Part shown: positions 1-10,985 of the stretch, in pieces
Position numbering within the stretch: the stretch's first letter is position 1
Layout: every line of letters starts with the position of its first letter
DNA from: Mayamaea pseudoterrestris
Taxonomy: Eukaryota; Bacillariophyta; Bacillariophyceae; Sellaphorales; Sellaphoraceae
Direction of reading: 5' to 3'
Length of the DNA stretch: 64,000 nucleotides
NCBI GenBank assembly: GCA_027923505.1
Contig: BROI01000015.1
Coordinates: 620,001 to 684,000 of the forward strand
Translations under genes and position numbers: made by a program
Notes under the pieces: generated by a model
What the model was told of the DNA's origin: nothing
Databases searched by the model: none
What the model saw: the letters and a program-made list of their open reading frames with translations, nothing else

Positions 1-81
1 ATGTCATTGAAATGTTGAATATAGATATGATGGTATTGCGCAAGCCCGCAGGCCACACAATGCCGCTTGTAGCAGTGCAGC

Positions 82-699
82 TCATACAGTCAGGCTTTTG
101 AGAGCATCCCGCAAACGTTCCGTCTCGTTGGAAGATTCACGCGGCAAAATCTTTGAGCCCAAGACGAAAATTGGCAGTATCGTCGAATCGGCTTGCGTGG
201 GTGGCGAAATGGACCGCAGGCGCTGTCGCTTAATCTGCGGCACCGGATAAGGATCTCCAGTCACAACTCGAGTCTGATGCGGTAGTGACTTGGTATGCCG
301 CGATTGCGTGCCACCATTGGTAACGGATGTATTACAGGATGATGTCTCATCTTGCATCAAAATGTCCACAAAGTGTCCCCATGGTGAAGTCGAGGCCAAA
401 GATTCACAGCAGTTATCAAGTGAGTCAAGTCGTACTCGAGGCGCCGGAGAAACTTCCAAATCTGCCAAGCACGGGGTCGGAGATGCGCGCTTCAGCAAAG
501 CCTTGGACTGCATGGAAGATGTATCCAAGCAGCTGCTGCTACTGCTACTCGACGCTGTCACGTTGTTTGTTTGCATGTCTTCGTCTGACACTTGACGCGG
601 TGTCGCCCGGGAAATGGATTCCATGGCTTCACCAGGCTTACTGAGGAGCATGAGATTTGACTGCCGGCGTTGGCGTCGGACGAGAGAATTCTTCGGCAT
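82..699 (-). CDS. Ser-rich hypothetical protein, 205 aa
   Basis: Single-exon frame from an ATG at 699. The N-terminus is basic (MPKNSLVRRQRRQ), followed by a Ser-only run near residue 50, a central acidic/Cys stretch and a basic C-terminal third. No catalytic or binding motif, membrane segment or signal peptide is visible. It is divergent from the large LRR-Roc gene that starts at 1170, with a shared upstream region of about 470 bases. No family is recognised, and the low-complexity make-up suggests a disordered, possibly regulatory, nuclear or cytosolic protein. It is called a gene because the frame is long, starts with ATG and faces an intergenic region, but the coding status rests on length and composition only. 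Confidence 0.5.
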   Translation of the reverse strand: MPKNSLVRRQRRQSNLMLLSKPGEAMESISRATPRQVSDEDMQTNNVTASSSSSSSCLDTSSMQSKALLKRASPTPCLADLEVSPAPRVRLDSLDNCCESLASTSPWGHFVDILMQDETSSCNTSVTNGGTQSRHTKSLPHQTRVVTGDPYPVPQIKRQRLRSISPPTQADSTILPIFVLGSKILPRESSNETERLRDALKSLTV

Positions 700-1169
700 G
701 GTATAGTGTTAATGTAACGGAGAGAAGCTGTCGAGGTGAATATGAGAGAAAATTTCTTTTCGCGCAACAATTCTTTGATGGCAAGCTAATCAACACCAAG
801 ATACGTGAGTGTAATCGAGACAAATATTGGGTTTGCCCCTCCGAGGCATCAACACGAACGAAAGTGTCGGCTTTGACACTCATCTTTGAAGGCATCAACA
901 CTCGTGCGCGCCTTGGCATCGGCATCAATGACGATGCACCTCGTTGATGGCGAGGTTCGTCGCGACCGTCAGTCGTGCTTTCCTTGCCGGTCATTGATTG
1001 ATAAAGACTTAGTTATACCCTACGAACTTTATGACGTAGATCCGGAAATATGTCACATAAGGTTCAAGATATTATTCTATCGCACCGGTACTTACAGTTC
1101 CGAGAAACTGCTTGCAACACGCGGCATTATCGAGCCCCTTCTGCTTCCATTGGCCATGAGCATGCTCGC
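700..1169. other. Divergent intergenic region
   Basis: About 470 bases between two genes transcribed away from each other, so it should hold both promoters. A short direct repeat (core aggcatcaacac) occurs twice, near 845 and 890. An upstream in-frame ATG at 1050 would lengthen the LRR-Roc protein by 40 residues, but that stretch looks unlike coding sequence. Nothing else is recognised. Confidence 0.5.
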
Positions 1170-4100
1170 ATGAACGACGATACAATAGACAATAAGGCTA
1201 CTCACCAGAATATGAGCTACTCAACTCCTCGTCCCATTCACAATCTGCATCGAGAAATTAGGTCAACGCCGGATGAAGCAGAGCCGACTTACAGCTTTGA
1301 AAGGGAATCCTTTCTCCTTGCGTCACCCGAACTCGAAAAGGAGGATGAGTTTCACCGGAGATTGCAGCATGCTACCCATAAGACAACTGGAGGTGGCGGC
1401 GGCGGAAATGTTAATGCAGCAAACACAGCAATCAATAGCGGCGGTGGAAGTTTTTGGAGAAGCAGCAGCGCCGAGTCGTCGCAACCTTTGTTTACTAGTG
1501 CTGTGCAGCACACACCTACTCGCACTAGCAACAACACTGTTAACATCGAAACAAAAAAGAGTAAGAGTGCTGGACTCTTGTCTGCGGCTCTTTTAGATGG
1601 CAATTTTAAAAATAATAATGATCATGGAAGCATGTCAACGGTGCGTAGAAGAAAGGGGAACAGAAATTTTCTGTTCGCAAGCTTCATTCCTCATTCGATT
1701 ACTTTTTTGTCACCTTTGCAGCCAACTCCGTTCATAGCAAATCAAAGTCCTGAGCAGCATCATACCTATCGTCGGAACGATTCATCGGTTTCGATGAGTA
1801 GCGCTTCGTCCAGGGGCGACAAGAAGGGAGTCACAAAGCAACGACTTTCTGATCGACGAAACAAGCTGGATGCGCTTTCGAATGAATTTGATATGGGACA
1901 TATCATTGACGAAGACTTGGAACACGTCAACCATGAAGGGAATGAGCATGTAATGCAGCTACCGAATTTTGCAGAGATTAGTCCAGTCAGTGTTCCGCTG
2001 GATCGAAGTTCGAGCGATCAATCAACTGGATCGCTCTTTTACGGCAAGACGCCAAACAGTGGCGCAGTTTTGGGCAAGTCATCTTCGTTGATCTTTCCAA
2101 CGGGCGTGGAAAGTTTGCCGAACAATATGTCTAATGTTCCGCAATCGGAAGATAATGCCACAAAGCGGCGTAAAATAAATTTACTTCTTGACCAGTGCGA
2201 GTCGGTTCGATTTCCATTTAAAAAGAAGCTCCTGCTGAATAATCTTGGTCTTGGCCCTGCTGACTTACCTATTACGGATCTGTGCGGCACGTCCTTGGGT
2301 AACTCGCTGTATAAGCTCAGTTTGGCTGGCAATCGATTAGGTGCCATACCAGAAGTTTTGGTGAAATCGTTGCCCTCGCTTCGTCATTTGGACATTTCAC
2401 AATGCGAAATTCACCAGCTACCGGAACGATGGAATCTGCCAAAACTAACGAGGCTCAATCTCAGTCACAATCGATTAACGGACTTTCCCGAGGAGGCCAT
2501 GCTGGAAGGCTTACCGGAGTTAAACGATTTGAATTTGTATGGCAACAAGATTGCCGAAATCATCATACCCGCCAATCCAAAGCTCTTGTCTAAACTCGAA
2601 ATACTTAATCTTGGATACAATGATTTGGCATTCTTACCCGACGACCTGGATCAGATTACTTCTCTGCGCACGCTCAAAGTGATGAACAATTTTCTCGAAA
2701 AGATTTCTTCGCGGGTGTGCGACATGGACATTCGAACAATTGACGTTTCCAGCAACCCCGTCATTCAGCCACCCATTGAAACGTGCGAGCGTGGCATTTG
2801 CAGTATGAAGCGATACTATCACTGCTTGCGTATGGAGGAGCAAACCAAGCTTAAAGCGGTGGAGGAGGTCCAAAAGAAGGTGCAACGGTCACGCAAGAAG
2901 GAATTGCGCCGGCCTAAAAGCTATAGCTTTGGTGGCAACCTAAAAAAGGCGCTCTCGCAGCCTCTAAGTGGACTGACTCCTCGTAGAAACACAGAAGAGT
3001 CACCGAGTAGCTTATTAAAGGATGACTCTGCGCGAGACTCGATACTTGAGCGCGATGAGTCGACGTCAGTGTCAATTGGGCGGTCTGTGTCGAGTGCAAC
3101 TGCATCGAGTGATGCGTCAGAGCTACTTGTAATTAGATCTGAAGATCGACAAGTAAAAGCAGCCGAAACAATACTGGTAGACGATGAAGAGGCAGCTGTT
3201 GTCGCAGGTCATGATATCGTTCATCAGGACAGTTTGGACCTTGTAGCGGAGCCGCCACATGACGAAGTGACGGTTAATGATACGCTTAAGGTCATCTTTG
3301 TTGGAATGGCCATGATGGGAAAAACCAGTATGATTAAGCGTTTGATTGAAGGACGAGACGCTGTGATACCGACTCGCGACGAACGCACTGTGGGGGTTGA
3401 CATTTACGAATGGGACCCCAAAAAGGACCAACGATATACAGACATTGACTCTAGAATTGTTATTCAGGATAAGGATCTTGCCGAGACTTGCGGTGATGTC
3501 GACGTAAAGCTTAGTTGTGAGTATGGCGATTGCGCAGAAATTTTTGTCGTAGTTCTTCCAACCCTTAATCCTGCTCATTCGGCCACCTTTTCCCTTTTCA
3601 GGTTGGGATTTTGCTGGACAGCACGTCTATCACGCGACCCATGAGCTGTTCTTTTCGCCACGAGCATTGTATGTTATCGTGTGGGACCTCGGGGCTACAA
3701 ACAGAGATACGCACAAGCGAGTTAAGGATGCCTCGCATGAAGAAACGGGTGCTTTCAAGCTGACGTACGATTCTTCCGACGACGAATCAAAAGAGAAAGT
3801 TGAGGATCAACTGTACGACGAAGAAGAAAGTCGTCGCGCAGATAGAGCTTTGGAACGAGATATCGACGAGAAGTGTCAGTTTTGGATTGACTGCATTCAA
3901 AGCAGTGCACCTGGCGCTGCCATCCTCCCCGTTGCTTCATTCGCAGACTATTTTAATTCCGACGAAGATTCCGATGTAGAGGCGAAACGTCGCTGTTTAA
4001 TTTTGAAGAGTCGTCTGCTGAAACATGAAAGACGGAGGATACAAGGAATCAAAGAACGGCTAAAAGAGCTCCACGATCGAAATCGCGCCAATGACGTTGC

Positions 4101-6819
4101 GGCGGTACGGCTCCGTAAACTTTTATGCGACTTTACGCGACCAAAGATCATCTTTGGAGATGACGACAATCCAGTCGTTCGGGTCAGCGGCACTAAATAC
4201 ACTGGCTTTCGCGAATTAACAGAGAAAATCATCCATATCAGCACTGGCCAAAACAAGGCTGGGTGGCGATATCCCATTTTTCATGGTCACGTAGGTGCTC
4301 GGATTCCTCGCATGCGACTAGAAGTCCGAGAAGCAGTTAGGACCATGCGAGATCGCTTCAAAGTCGTTGAATGGAACTACTTCGTGAGTCATTTGCGTGA
4401 CCAAGGCCTAGAAAGTGCAGAAGATATAAGCGACGCGCTACATTTCCTGACGAACATTGGTGAGCTTTCATATTTTGGGGGTGTGATGACTGATTCTCAA
4501 TATATTGCCAATCCTTTCGAAGATCGAGCCAAACGCAAGAGTTCGGTCTTTTGTATTAACGAAGAGATGAAGAAGGAGCTTCAGAAAGCCGTTGATGGCA
4601 TCGAGGAAGAAGACGACGACATGGACGACGAACACGCAGTCCTCTCGATGGACGATACACGCATAACGACGCCAACTGAAGAATCCTCGGTGTCAACGTT
4701 TGAAGATGGCCAAGTGAACGGGCTATCACAATTTGTATTCTTGAATCCTCGATGGCTCGTGGCCGCGGTGGCTTGCATTTTACGGCATGATCTTGATCGC
4801 GAGATCAAAGAGACGAGGCGATTAGCGAAACTGCCCCAGAGCGACGTAGTCGTTACACGTCAGGGCAGCAGTTTTTATGATGCGCACTTGAACTGTCCTG
4901 TTATAACCGCCGATGACGCATGTATGCTCTGGCAGGCTAAAGCGATCACAAAGAAGGCTGCTAAGCGAGCGCAGGAATTTTCTAGCAACTTAGCGCTTAC
5001 GCCGTTTGAGTTTCTACAGCTACTACTCATACACTTTGGAGTTTTCGTACCAATCGATCTGAGCATTGAAAAGGCATTTCTAGGCGGCAAAGAGTACACT
5101 CACACCATGGCCGACAGCGATCACTGTGGCGACGCGGCAACGGATGTCATCGGCTGGACGCAGAACGAGAATGCCAAGTTTTTCTTCCTACCAAGTCTTC
5201 TTGGCGCATGTGAGCCTGCCGACGCATGGACTTACAAGAGCACTGATTCTTGGAAAACAACTCTTTGTCATTCCATTCTTTTCCCTGATGGTGTGCCTCC
5301 TGGCTTAATGGAGCGTTTGACAGCGAACGTGTTGAGCTCCATTTACGCAGTAAGCCATCATGACATGACGCAAAACTTATACAACCATACTGCGGAGGCA
5401 GCAACGATATGCAACGCTGGCTCTCATTCGTGTGCCTACGAAGGGGTTTTGAGCGTCAAAGAAGTATTGTGCTGGCGGACGGCATTTTTCTTGAAGCTTG
5501 GGATACGAACCCAAGAACAAGATGGTGGTACAAAGGAGAGCATTGTCGAGATTTTTGTCCACATTGCAGACCGTGATTCTCATCTCTGCGTTGGCTCCGA
5601 CTATATGGGCGTCGGAATGCGGCGGCTAATAGTGAGTGGGCGGGGTCAAGTTGGAGATGGAGGCCGGAAGATTTGGAAGGGCGGATACCTACTGGTCTTG
5701 AAGTGCGTCAACCGTGTGATGGCAACCTATGGCGGCCTGGAATATGAGCGCCAAGGGTTTTGCCCAGATTGCTTGTCGAAGAAGGCTGTTAGTGCAGCGA
5801 GTTCATGGGATTTTACTTCGATACGATCGGCCGTCTTAAGTTCTGAGGCGACTCTGCGGTGCCACCATGGACATCGCGTTGATACGAAGCTCATTGCCGG
5901 ACCTAATCATGAGTCGCTCCAGAAGATAAAGTCGGAACAATTGACTGGGGAACCAGTCACGAGCTTGGACGGTGGGGCACCGGTTCGAAACTTACTTCGC
6001 GCCGTTGTAGTGGTCGGGTTGTGGGACGGAAAGACCCAGAAGGTGGTTCGCGTCGGCTCTGGGTTTGTCGTTGATCGTAAGCGCGGCCTGATCGTCACCG
6101 CGGCACACACGCTTATTAATATTTGGGGTGACAAAAAGTATCCATATGGCGAAGATTACTACGGCCTGCCACAGGGAAAGGTTGTTATCGGTGTCATACC
6201 AGAGGATGCCGAGTTGGACGGTAGAGAGAAAGCTGTTTTTCGTTACTTTGCCAAGATTGTCGCTAAGGATCCTAGTCTAAATAAGGGAGAATGTTACGTC
6301 GACGCATGCGTACTAAGGATTACCACCAAGCTGGAGAATGATATTGGGGGCGACGGCGAAGGTTGCGGCGACCAACCGGAGAAGATTCTGGTTAACAACC
6401 CCCGAGCGTTGAAAGCTGAGAACCTGCAAAGCTTGAAGCTTACCGAGAAGTGTGAGCTCGAGGAGCAAGTGCGAATAATGGGCTACAATCAAGGAGGCGA
6501 AGGACTTCTTGCACCTGGCGAGAGTTTGAATCGATGCTTTGACTTTGGCCGGGGTTATGTTTGCATGAGATTCGCTCAAGGTGCAGCTGCGACTTCATTG
6601 TCAGACGGCGGCAAGCAACGCGAGCGCTTCAAGCCTCGCGAAGAGATTGTCGTAATGTGCCCGACTATCGGCGGTCACAGCGGTGGCGCTTGTGTTAACC
6701 AGCAGGGTGAAGTGATTGGCATCTTGAGTCGAGCTGATCCAGCGGAACGGCAGCGCTGCTACATTTCACCGACGTCTGAATGGAGGGGTTTGGTAAAAGT
6801 GGCAAAGAATACACTCTAG
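1170..6819 (+). CDS. LRR-Roc-COR (ROCO) GTPase with C-terminal trypsin-like protease
   Basis: Exons are 1170-1640, 1722-3516 and 3602-6819, giving about 1827 aa. The second intron (3517-3601) splits TGT and restores the G3 motif WDFAGQ. The first (1641-1721, 81 bases, gtgcgt...cag) keeps the frame open if retained, so it is less certain. Domain order: disordered N-terminus; leucine-rich repeats (about 345-530); Roc GTPase with P-loop GMAMMGKTS (about 684), switch I RTVGVDIYEW and DFAGQ (about 758); COR region with FLNPRWLVAAV; a CPDC...CHHGH zinc-knuckle-like segment (about 1476); and a chymotrypsin/DegP-fold protease (about 1549-1827). The triad looks complete: His in TAAH (codon 6106), Asp in YVDAC (6301), Ser in GGHSGGAC (6679). 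ROCO proteins are GTP-regulated scaffolds, usually ending in a kinase or other effector. Here the effector would be proteolysis, which is an inference from domain order. The ATG at 1170 is preferred over 1050. Confidence 0.9.
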
Positions 6820-7585
6820 AGCGGCGACTTCGTCGGCTCGATTAAAGTGCGTTTTTCTGCTCCCAAGAACGGAACTCCTTCGCTAGCATCAATTTTGGGA
6901 AACTACTACCTAATCAGTTCCATGGAACGAGAAGAAATTGTAGAGTTGCAACTTGAATTTAGCTATGTGTAGCTGTGTCGAATCAAAGACCACGTCGACA
7001 CGCCACATGTTACAAGAGTACTGATTGTGTGATAGTGAAACGGCCCTGTCAAGACGGCCAGCAGATGCATGGCAGCTGCCTCCCACCGACTCATCGAACC
7101 GCGCCGGAGCTATATTTTTTAAACACTCGAGAGGAACATTTCCGTTTTCGAAAGTACGTAAACATACCCATCAATCAGATCCCGCAGCTCATGTATTGTA
7201 TGTATAGTGAGCATCAAAAGCGTTTTGTTATTCCAGTCATTTCTTATTGCTGATGGCGTGCTTGGTTCGAGCGATCATGAGGCGCTCCTCATCGTATCAA
7301 CGCCAACTGCTGCTGTCAAGAGTGTGACATCAACATCAACGTTGTAGAGCCGGTCACTGTCAATTATAGGAAGCAGATCTTTCTTACGCGTCCTCTTGCT
7401 ATTCAGATTCTCTCAGCGCTGATTGATGGACCGGAGAGGTACGTTTATCCGAATCTCGCATTGCAGTGGTGCTTGCAGTCGTCTTGTTGCAATTACGAAG
7501 CAACATTACGTTAACACGAACAGAATAAGTTGTCTTTGTTAAACTTGTACTCATTAGATTTCTTATCTTATTGCAGGCATTAATA
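6820..7585 (+). promoter_or_regulatory. Intergenic region with leader exon, leader intron and overlapping uORF
   Basis: The stretch separates the ROCO stop from the next ATG at 7586. A good donor (gag|gtacgt, intron from 7439) and acceptor (ttattgcag, ending 7576) define a 138-base intron in the 5' leader. An upstream ATG at 7426 lies 13 bases before the donor. After splicing it opens a 22-codon frame that ends at the TAG at 7627-7629, overlapping the main ATG in another frame. The rest of the stretch (6820-7400) shows no gene. Confidence 0.5.
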
Positions 7586-9547
7586 ATGTACGCGGAAAAC
7601 CCATTGTCGCCTTCTCAAGAGTGCGATAGATTCCCTCCGCCATCACCAATGGACCGTATAGCCCATTGCAGCGACAGCAATGAGTCGAAGCCTCCGATTA
7701 GTGTAATTGTTCTTCAAGATACGACACCCTGCTCATTTGGTAGTAGACGCAGCGGAGCATCAAGCGCAGAAGACATAATGGATTTAAATATGCATGGGTT
7801 CGCAAGTGCGCAGAGAAAAATCGATTCTCCTGCAACTTCTACCTCATTCGCTTCCGGTTCGTTTCGATTGCAGCCGAGAAACCCAAAGTGTATTCCTTCG
7901 CCATTGCACGCGACAGAAGAAGCAAGAGGAAAGAAACGGAGGGCGCATTCGCTTTGCGAGGAGTCGGCCTTATCATCGACCTTGAAGAGCAGCGCTAGTG
8001 ATGCCTTTACGGCATTGACTCACACGACTACCAAGGGATCTCCAATGGCTTCACCTGCAGCACCTACTGATCAAGCCATGGCATATTTACAAGGCTTATC
8101 TCTTCAGTCTCCCGTCTCAGGACCAACGTACTTGAGAACGATTCCGGCGTCTGCCGAAAGTCCAGTCTCACGCGTCGGAAGCCAAAGCAATCGGTCGTCT
8201 TTTCTTAGGTACAATGCTGCGTCACCCATGTCTTTCGCCGCGGGAATGAGCCCCGGGAACGCTTCGCTCATGACAAAGTCACCTTCCCTGTCGCCGAGAC
8301 GTGCGCCCTGCACAGTGTTGTTCGGACAGACTGCTCATGGGGCAACGGACGCTGCTCGAGCGAGCACCAGCCCTGAGGCGAGCAAGCGCCCGCCCCTTCA
8401 TCAAAGCGGCATGTCGCACTTGATGCAGTCACTGGATGATACTACTGCGAAAGGAACTTTAACAATGGACATGTTAGCAAAGGAGCCGCCGCTAAGTACG
8501 ATTCATTTCCATGGCGCAGGTCAGCTCCTTACCTCGCCGGGGTCACACGATAGCAGGTTAACTGATTGTGCAATGACCTACATGGGGCATTCATCGAACC
8601 TACATTCGACAACACCTTGCAGCAAACACAGCAGGTCGTTCGAACTGGACTCTCCGTCGCGCCGAAGCGTCATTTTGTCGCCATCCCACCAGACGCCGCT
8701 GCCTAAACTGACGTTGACGCCTCGTAGTGTTGAATCACAACGTCATCGAAGCGCGGAGCTTCCTATATTTCCCATGGATCTGGATACTGACACAACAGTT
8801 CATTCGCAATCTTCGTCCATGCGCGGGCTTGAGACTCCGCCTTCAATATTGCGACAAGAGAGTCCCAGGCGAGGATCATTCTTTCCTTTGCCTGATTGGA
8901 ATGAGCCGACGCACTCCGAGTTACTTTTACAAGATACCTTGTACGAACGCTCCACGAGCACTGACGCCCTTGAAATGTACAATGTTTCGACCGCTGCACC
9001 ACCTCATGGCTCGCGCGACAATGATTCGCTCTCGGCCAGCGACGATGAGGACGACTTCTTTCTCGCTGCGCCGTCGGTTATTCACGAGGAGAAGAGAGCG
9101 TTTTCTCACAAGCAGCGCAAGATTGAGCTTTTTCCTTCCGAAATGCCTCCACGACGATTGTCGTCAGGCCATTCCCTGCGATCTGGACTTGCTTCCAACA
9201 CGAGTCTGCTTGGAATGGACTTTGTCACATCGAGTTCAAACCTCCAGAACATGGATCGCTTGAACTCCAAGGTCTTTTCGCAAGCAAGCTTTGACGAGCT
9301 TTCGAATCATTATCAAAGCCGCGCTGATTGCAACGATCCGGAGCGCGACGACGAGAGTCCAGCAGCGTCCATAGGACTCGCCTTTGACAGCAACCCTACC
9401 GTCGACATGGATCATTACCAAGATGGGCGCCGTGACTTGAGAACTCCACCTGTCAACAGAGCTCAACCGGCGTCTCCCCCACCCCTGCTACACGGCTCAA
9501 ACCATCACGCGTTTGAGTGCGACGATCACCGTCTCTACGTAAATTGA
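7586..9547 (+). CDS. Ser/Pro-rich hypothetical protein, 653 aa
   Basis: One long coding exon. The first in-frame ATG after the leader-intron acceptor is 7586 (MYAENPLSPSQECDRF). The protein is rich in Ser-Pro and Thr-Pro pairs (for example LSPSQ, PSPMD, SPSLSPRRAP, LTLTPRS), with a short acidic cluster, SASDDEDDFFLAAP, at about two thirds of its length. No folded domain, signal peptide or membrane segment is visible. The many SP/TP sites are typical of targets of proline-directed kinases (CDK/MAPK), so a regulatory phosphoprotein is a reasonable guess, but no family is recognised. Low expression through the overlapping upstream ORF is possible. Confidence 0.65.
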   Translation: MYAENPLSPSQECDRFPPPSPMDRIAHCSDSNESKPPISVIVLQDTTPCSFGSRRSGASSAEDIMDLNMHGFASAQRKIDSPATSTSFASGSFRLQPRNPKCIPSPLHATEEARGKKRRAHSLCEESALSSTLKSSASDAFTALTHTTTKGSPMASPAAPTDQAMAYLQGLSLQSPVSGPTYLRTIPASAESPVSRVGSQSNRSSFLRYNAASPMSFAAGMSPGNASLMTKSPSLSPRRAPCTVLFGQTAHGATDAARASTSPEASKRPPLHQSGMSHLMQSLDDTTAKGTLTMDMLAKEPPLSTIHFHGAGQLLTSPGSHDSRLTDCAMTYMGHSSNLHSTTPCSKHSRSFELDSPSRRSVILSPSHQTPLPKLTLTPRSVESQRHRSAELPIFPMDLDTDTTVHSQSSSMRGLETPPSILRQESPRRGSFFPLPDWNEPTHSELLLQDTLYERSTSTDALEMYNVSTAAPPHGSRDNDSLSASDDEDDFFLAAPSVIHEEKRAFSHKQRKIELFPSEMPPRRLSSGHSLRSGLASNTSLLGMDFVTSSSNLQNMDRLNSKVFSQASFDELSNHYQSRADCNDPERDDESPAASIGLAFDSNPTVDMDHYQDGRRDLRTPPVNRAQPASPPPLLHGSNHHAFECDDHRLYVN

Positions 9548-9766
9548 AAAAAGGCACTACCTTGTGGCCCTTTTACCAAGTGCCGTCGCGAACAAAAACG
9601 CGACCATGATGCATATCAACGCTACCCTGTTTCCCACCCTCCACCCGCTACGCAACTCGCATTTCCTGTAAACTATGTTTTGTATTGTACTGAAGCTGTA
9701 AAGTACCTGTTTGTTTAACTTATTTATCTTGTTTATAAGCTATAGCTATGCCTGACGTCCTTTAGT

Positions 9767-10505
9767 CTATTTAACAAAGGCCAGCAAGTCATCAAACGCT
9801 TGGTCAAGCTTGTTCAGCTTTCCATTCATGGCCGTCAGTCGCTTCTCACTGCGCGTGAGTCCTGCCTTTTGCGTGGCGGCAAGGTCGAGTTCGGTAATAT
9901 CCTGCATAATGACGCGAATCAATCGATCCGTTCCTCGCTGGGTATCCTCCTCGAATGCTTTGTTGTAAGTGTTGAGTGTTGCGCGAAGCTTGGCAAAATC
10001 AAACTCCTTAATGAGAGTCGACTTGAGATTGGCCTCTGGATCTGATTGCAGGGAAGCCTTCATGGATTGGACTTTGGATTGGAAGGATCTGATATCCTTG
10101 ATGGCTTGCTGAACGTCTCCACTCTTGAGAACATCTTGGTCAATGTCGGCACTGGTCGGATCCAAAACGTTTGGCGAGCCTGCACCGAAACCCCCATACT
10201 TGGCTGCAAAGGCAGGTTGCGCCGACATGGCAAAGGTTGCCATGGCGGCAGCAGCCGATTGTGCCAGGAATTGCTGTCGCGACTGCTCAGCGTACAGTGC
10301 TGATGATGAGGCTAAAGTAAGGCAGAAAGAAAAGGCATCGATGAGAATGCAACATTGTTTAAACACGGTCACGTGTCGTCGCTAGAAACCATGATTGCGA
10401 CGAGGCGCGATCCTACTACTTACTCGACGACGTAAAGGTAGGCTGCCGAGGTGCGAAAGCTGACGCCGAGGCGACGAGAAGGGCGAGGTTCATCGAAATC
10501 TTCAT
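9767..10505 (-). CDS. psbQ: PsbQ-like photosystem II extrinsic protein (OEE3), plastid-targeted
   Basis: Exon 1 is 10424-10505 and exon 2 is 9767-10311; the 112-base intron (GTAAGT...TTTAG) joins them in frame to give 208 aa. Exon 1 encodes a signal peptide ending in an exact plastid motif (MKISMNLALLVASASAFAP). Exon 2 starts with a transit region, then SRQQFLAQS, an Ala-rich hydrophobic stretch and QPAFA|AKYGGFG, which reads as a thylakoid-lumen transfer signal with an AxA cleavage site. The mature part (about 145 aa) is a helical bundle typical of PsbQ, which stabilises the oxygen-evolving complex on the lumen side. The twin arginine of many PsbQ signals is replaced by R-Q. The PsbQ assignment rests on targeting, size and helix pattern; a different small lumenal four-helix protein is possible. 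Confidence 0.77.
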
Positions 10506-10985
10506 GGCTGCAGCAGTTTTGTAAAAGTTTCAAGGCGTTCGGGAAGCTCCGTTTATGTTTAATGACTCACAATGTATTTGAGTGAGACGATGAAAGAAGC
10601 AATGGATGTTTCTGACACGCTATAACGATTGCAACTCGCAACGATGATGAGATGGCAATCGAACAAAACACGCGATCCAACCAGCACCTGTCTGTGACGT
10701 CATCGAACACGCATGTGTTGGAAATGGCGCGAATTTTTTTTCATGTCTGACCGGCGTCCGTGCTGCATGACGAGCGCCACATAATCGTTTTGCGCCTCCG
10801 CGTCGCTTTTGTTCTTCCAACATCTCACATTCACAGTCAATTTGCTCTGCACACTTTGCCCAAACGTGTAAAGCAACTGGACAGCTACAGAAGTTAAGAG
10901 TGCAAGAGAAAAGAAGACTAGATCGTCTACCCCCAAGCTGCTTAGTAACGCAAAGAAAACGACTCTCTAAATCTATTTTGTCAAA
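10506..10985. other. Divergent intergenic region between PsbQ and ATAD3
   Basis: 480 bases that should hold promoters for both genes. A long minus-strand open frame runs through it into the ATAD3 coding region, but has no recognisable content. Nothing else is seen. Confidence 0.45.

Noticed and set aside
1050-1169. Upstream ATG extending the ROCO protein by 40 residues
   Set aside because: The extra stretch does not look like a signal or domain and another strong ATG follows at 1170; kept only as an alternative.
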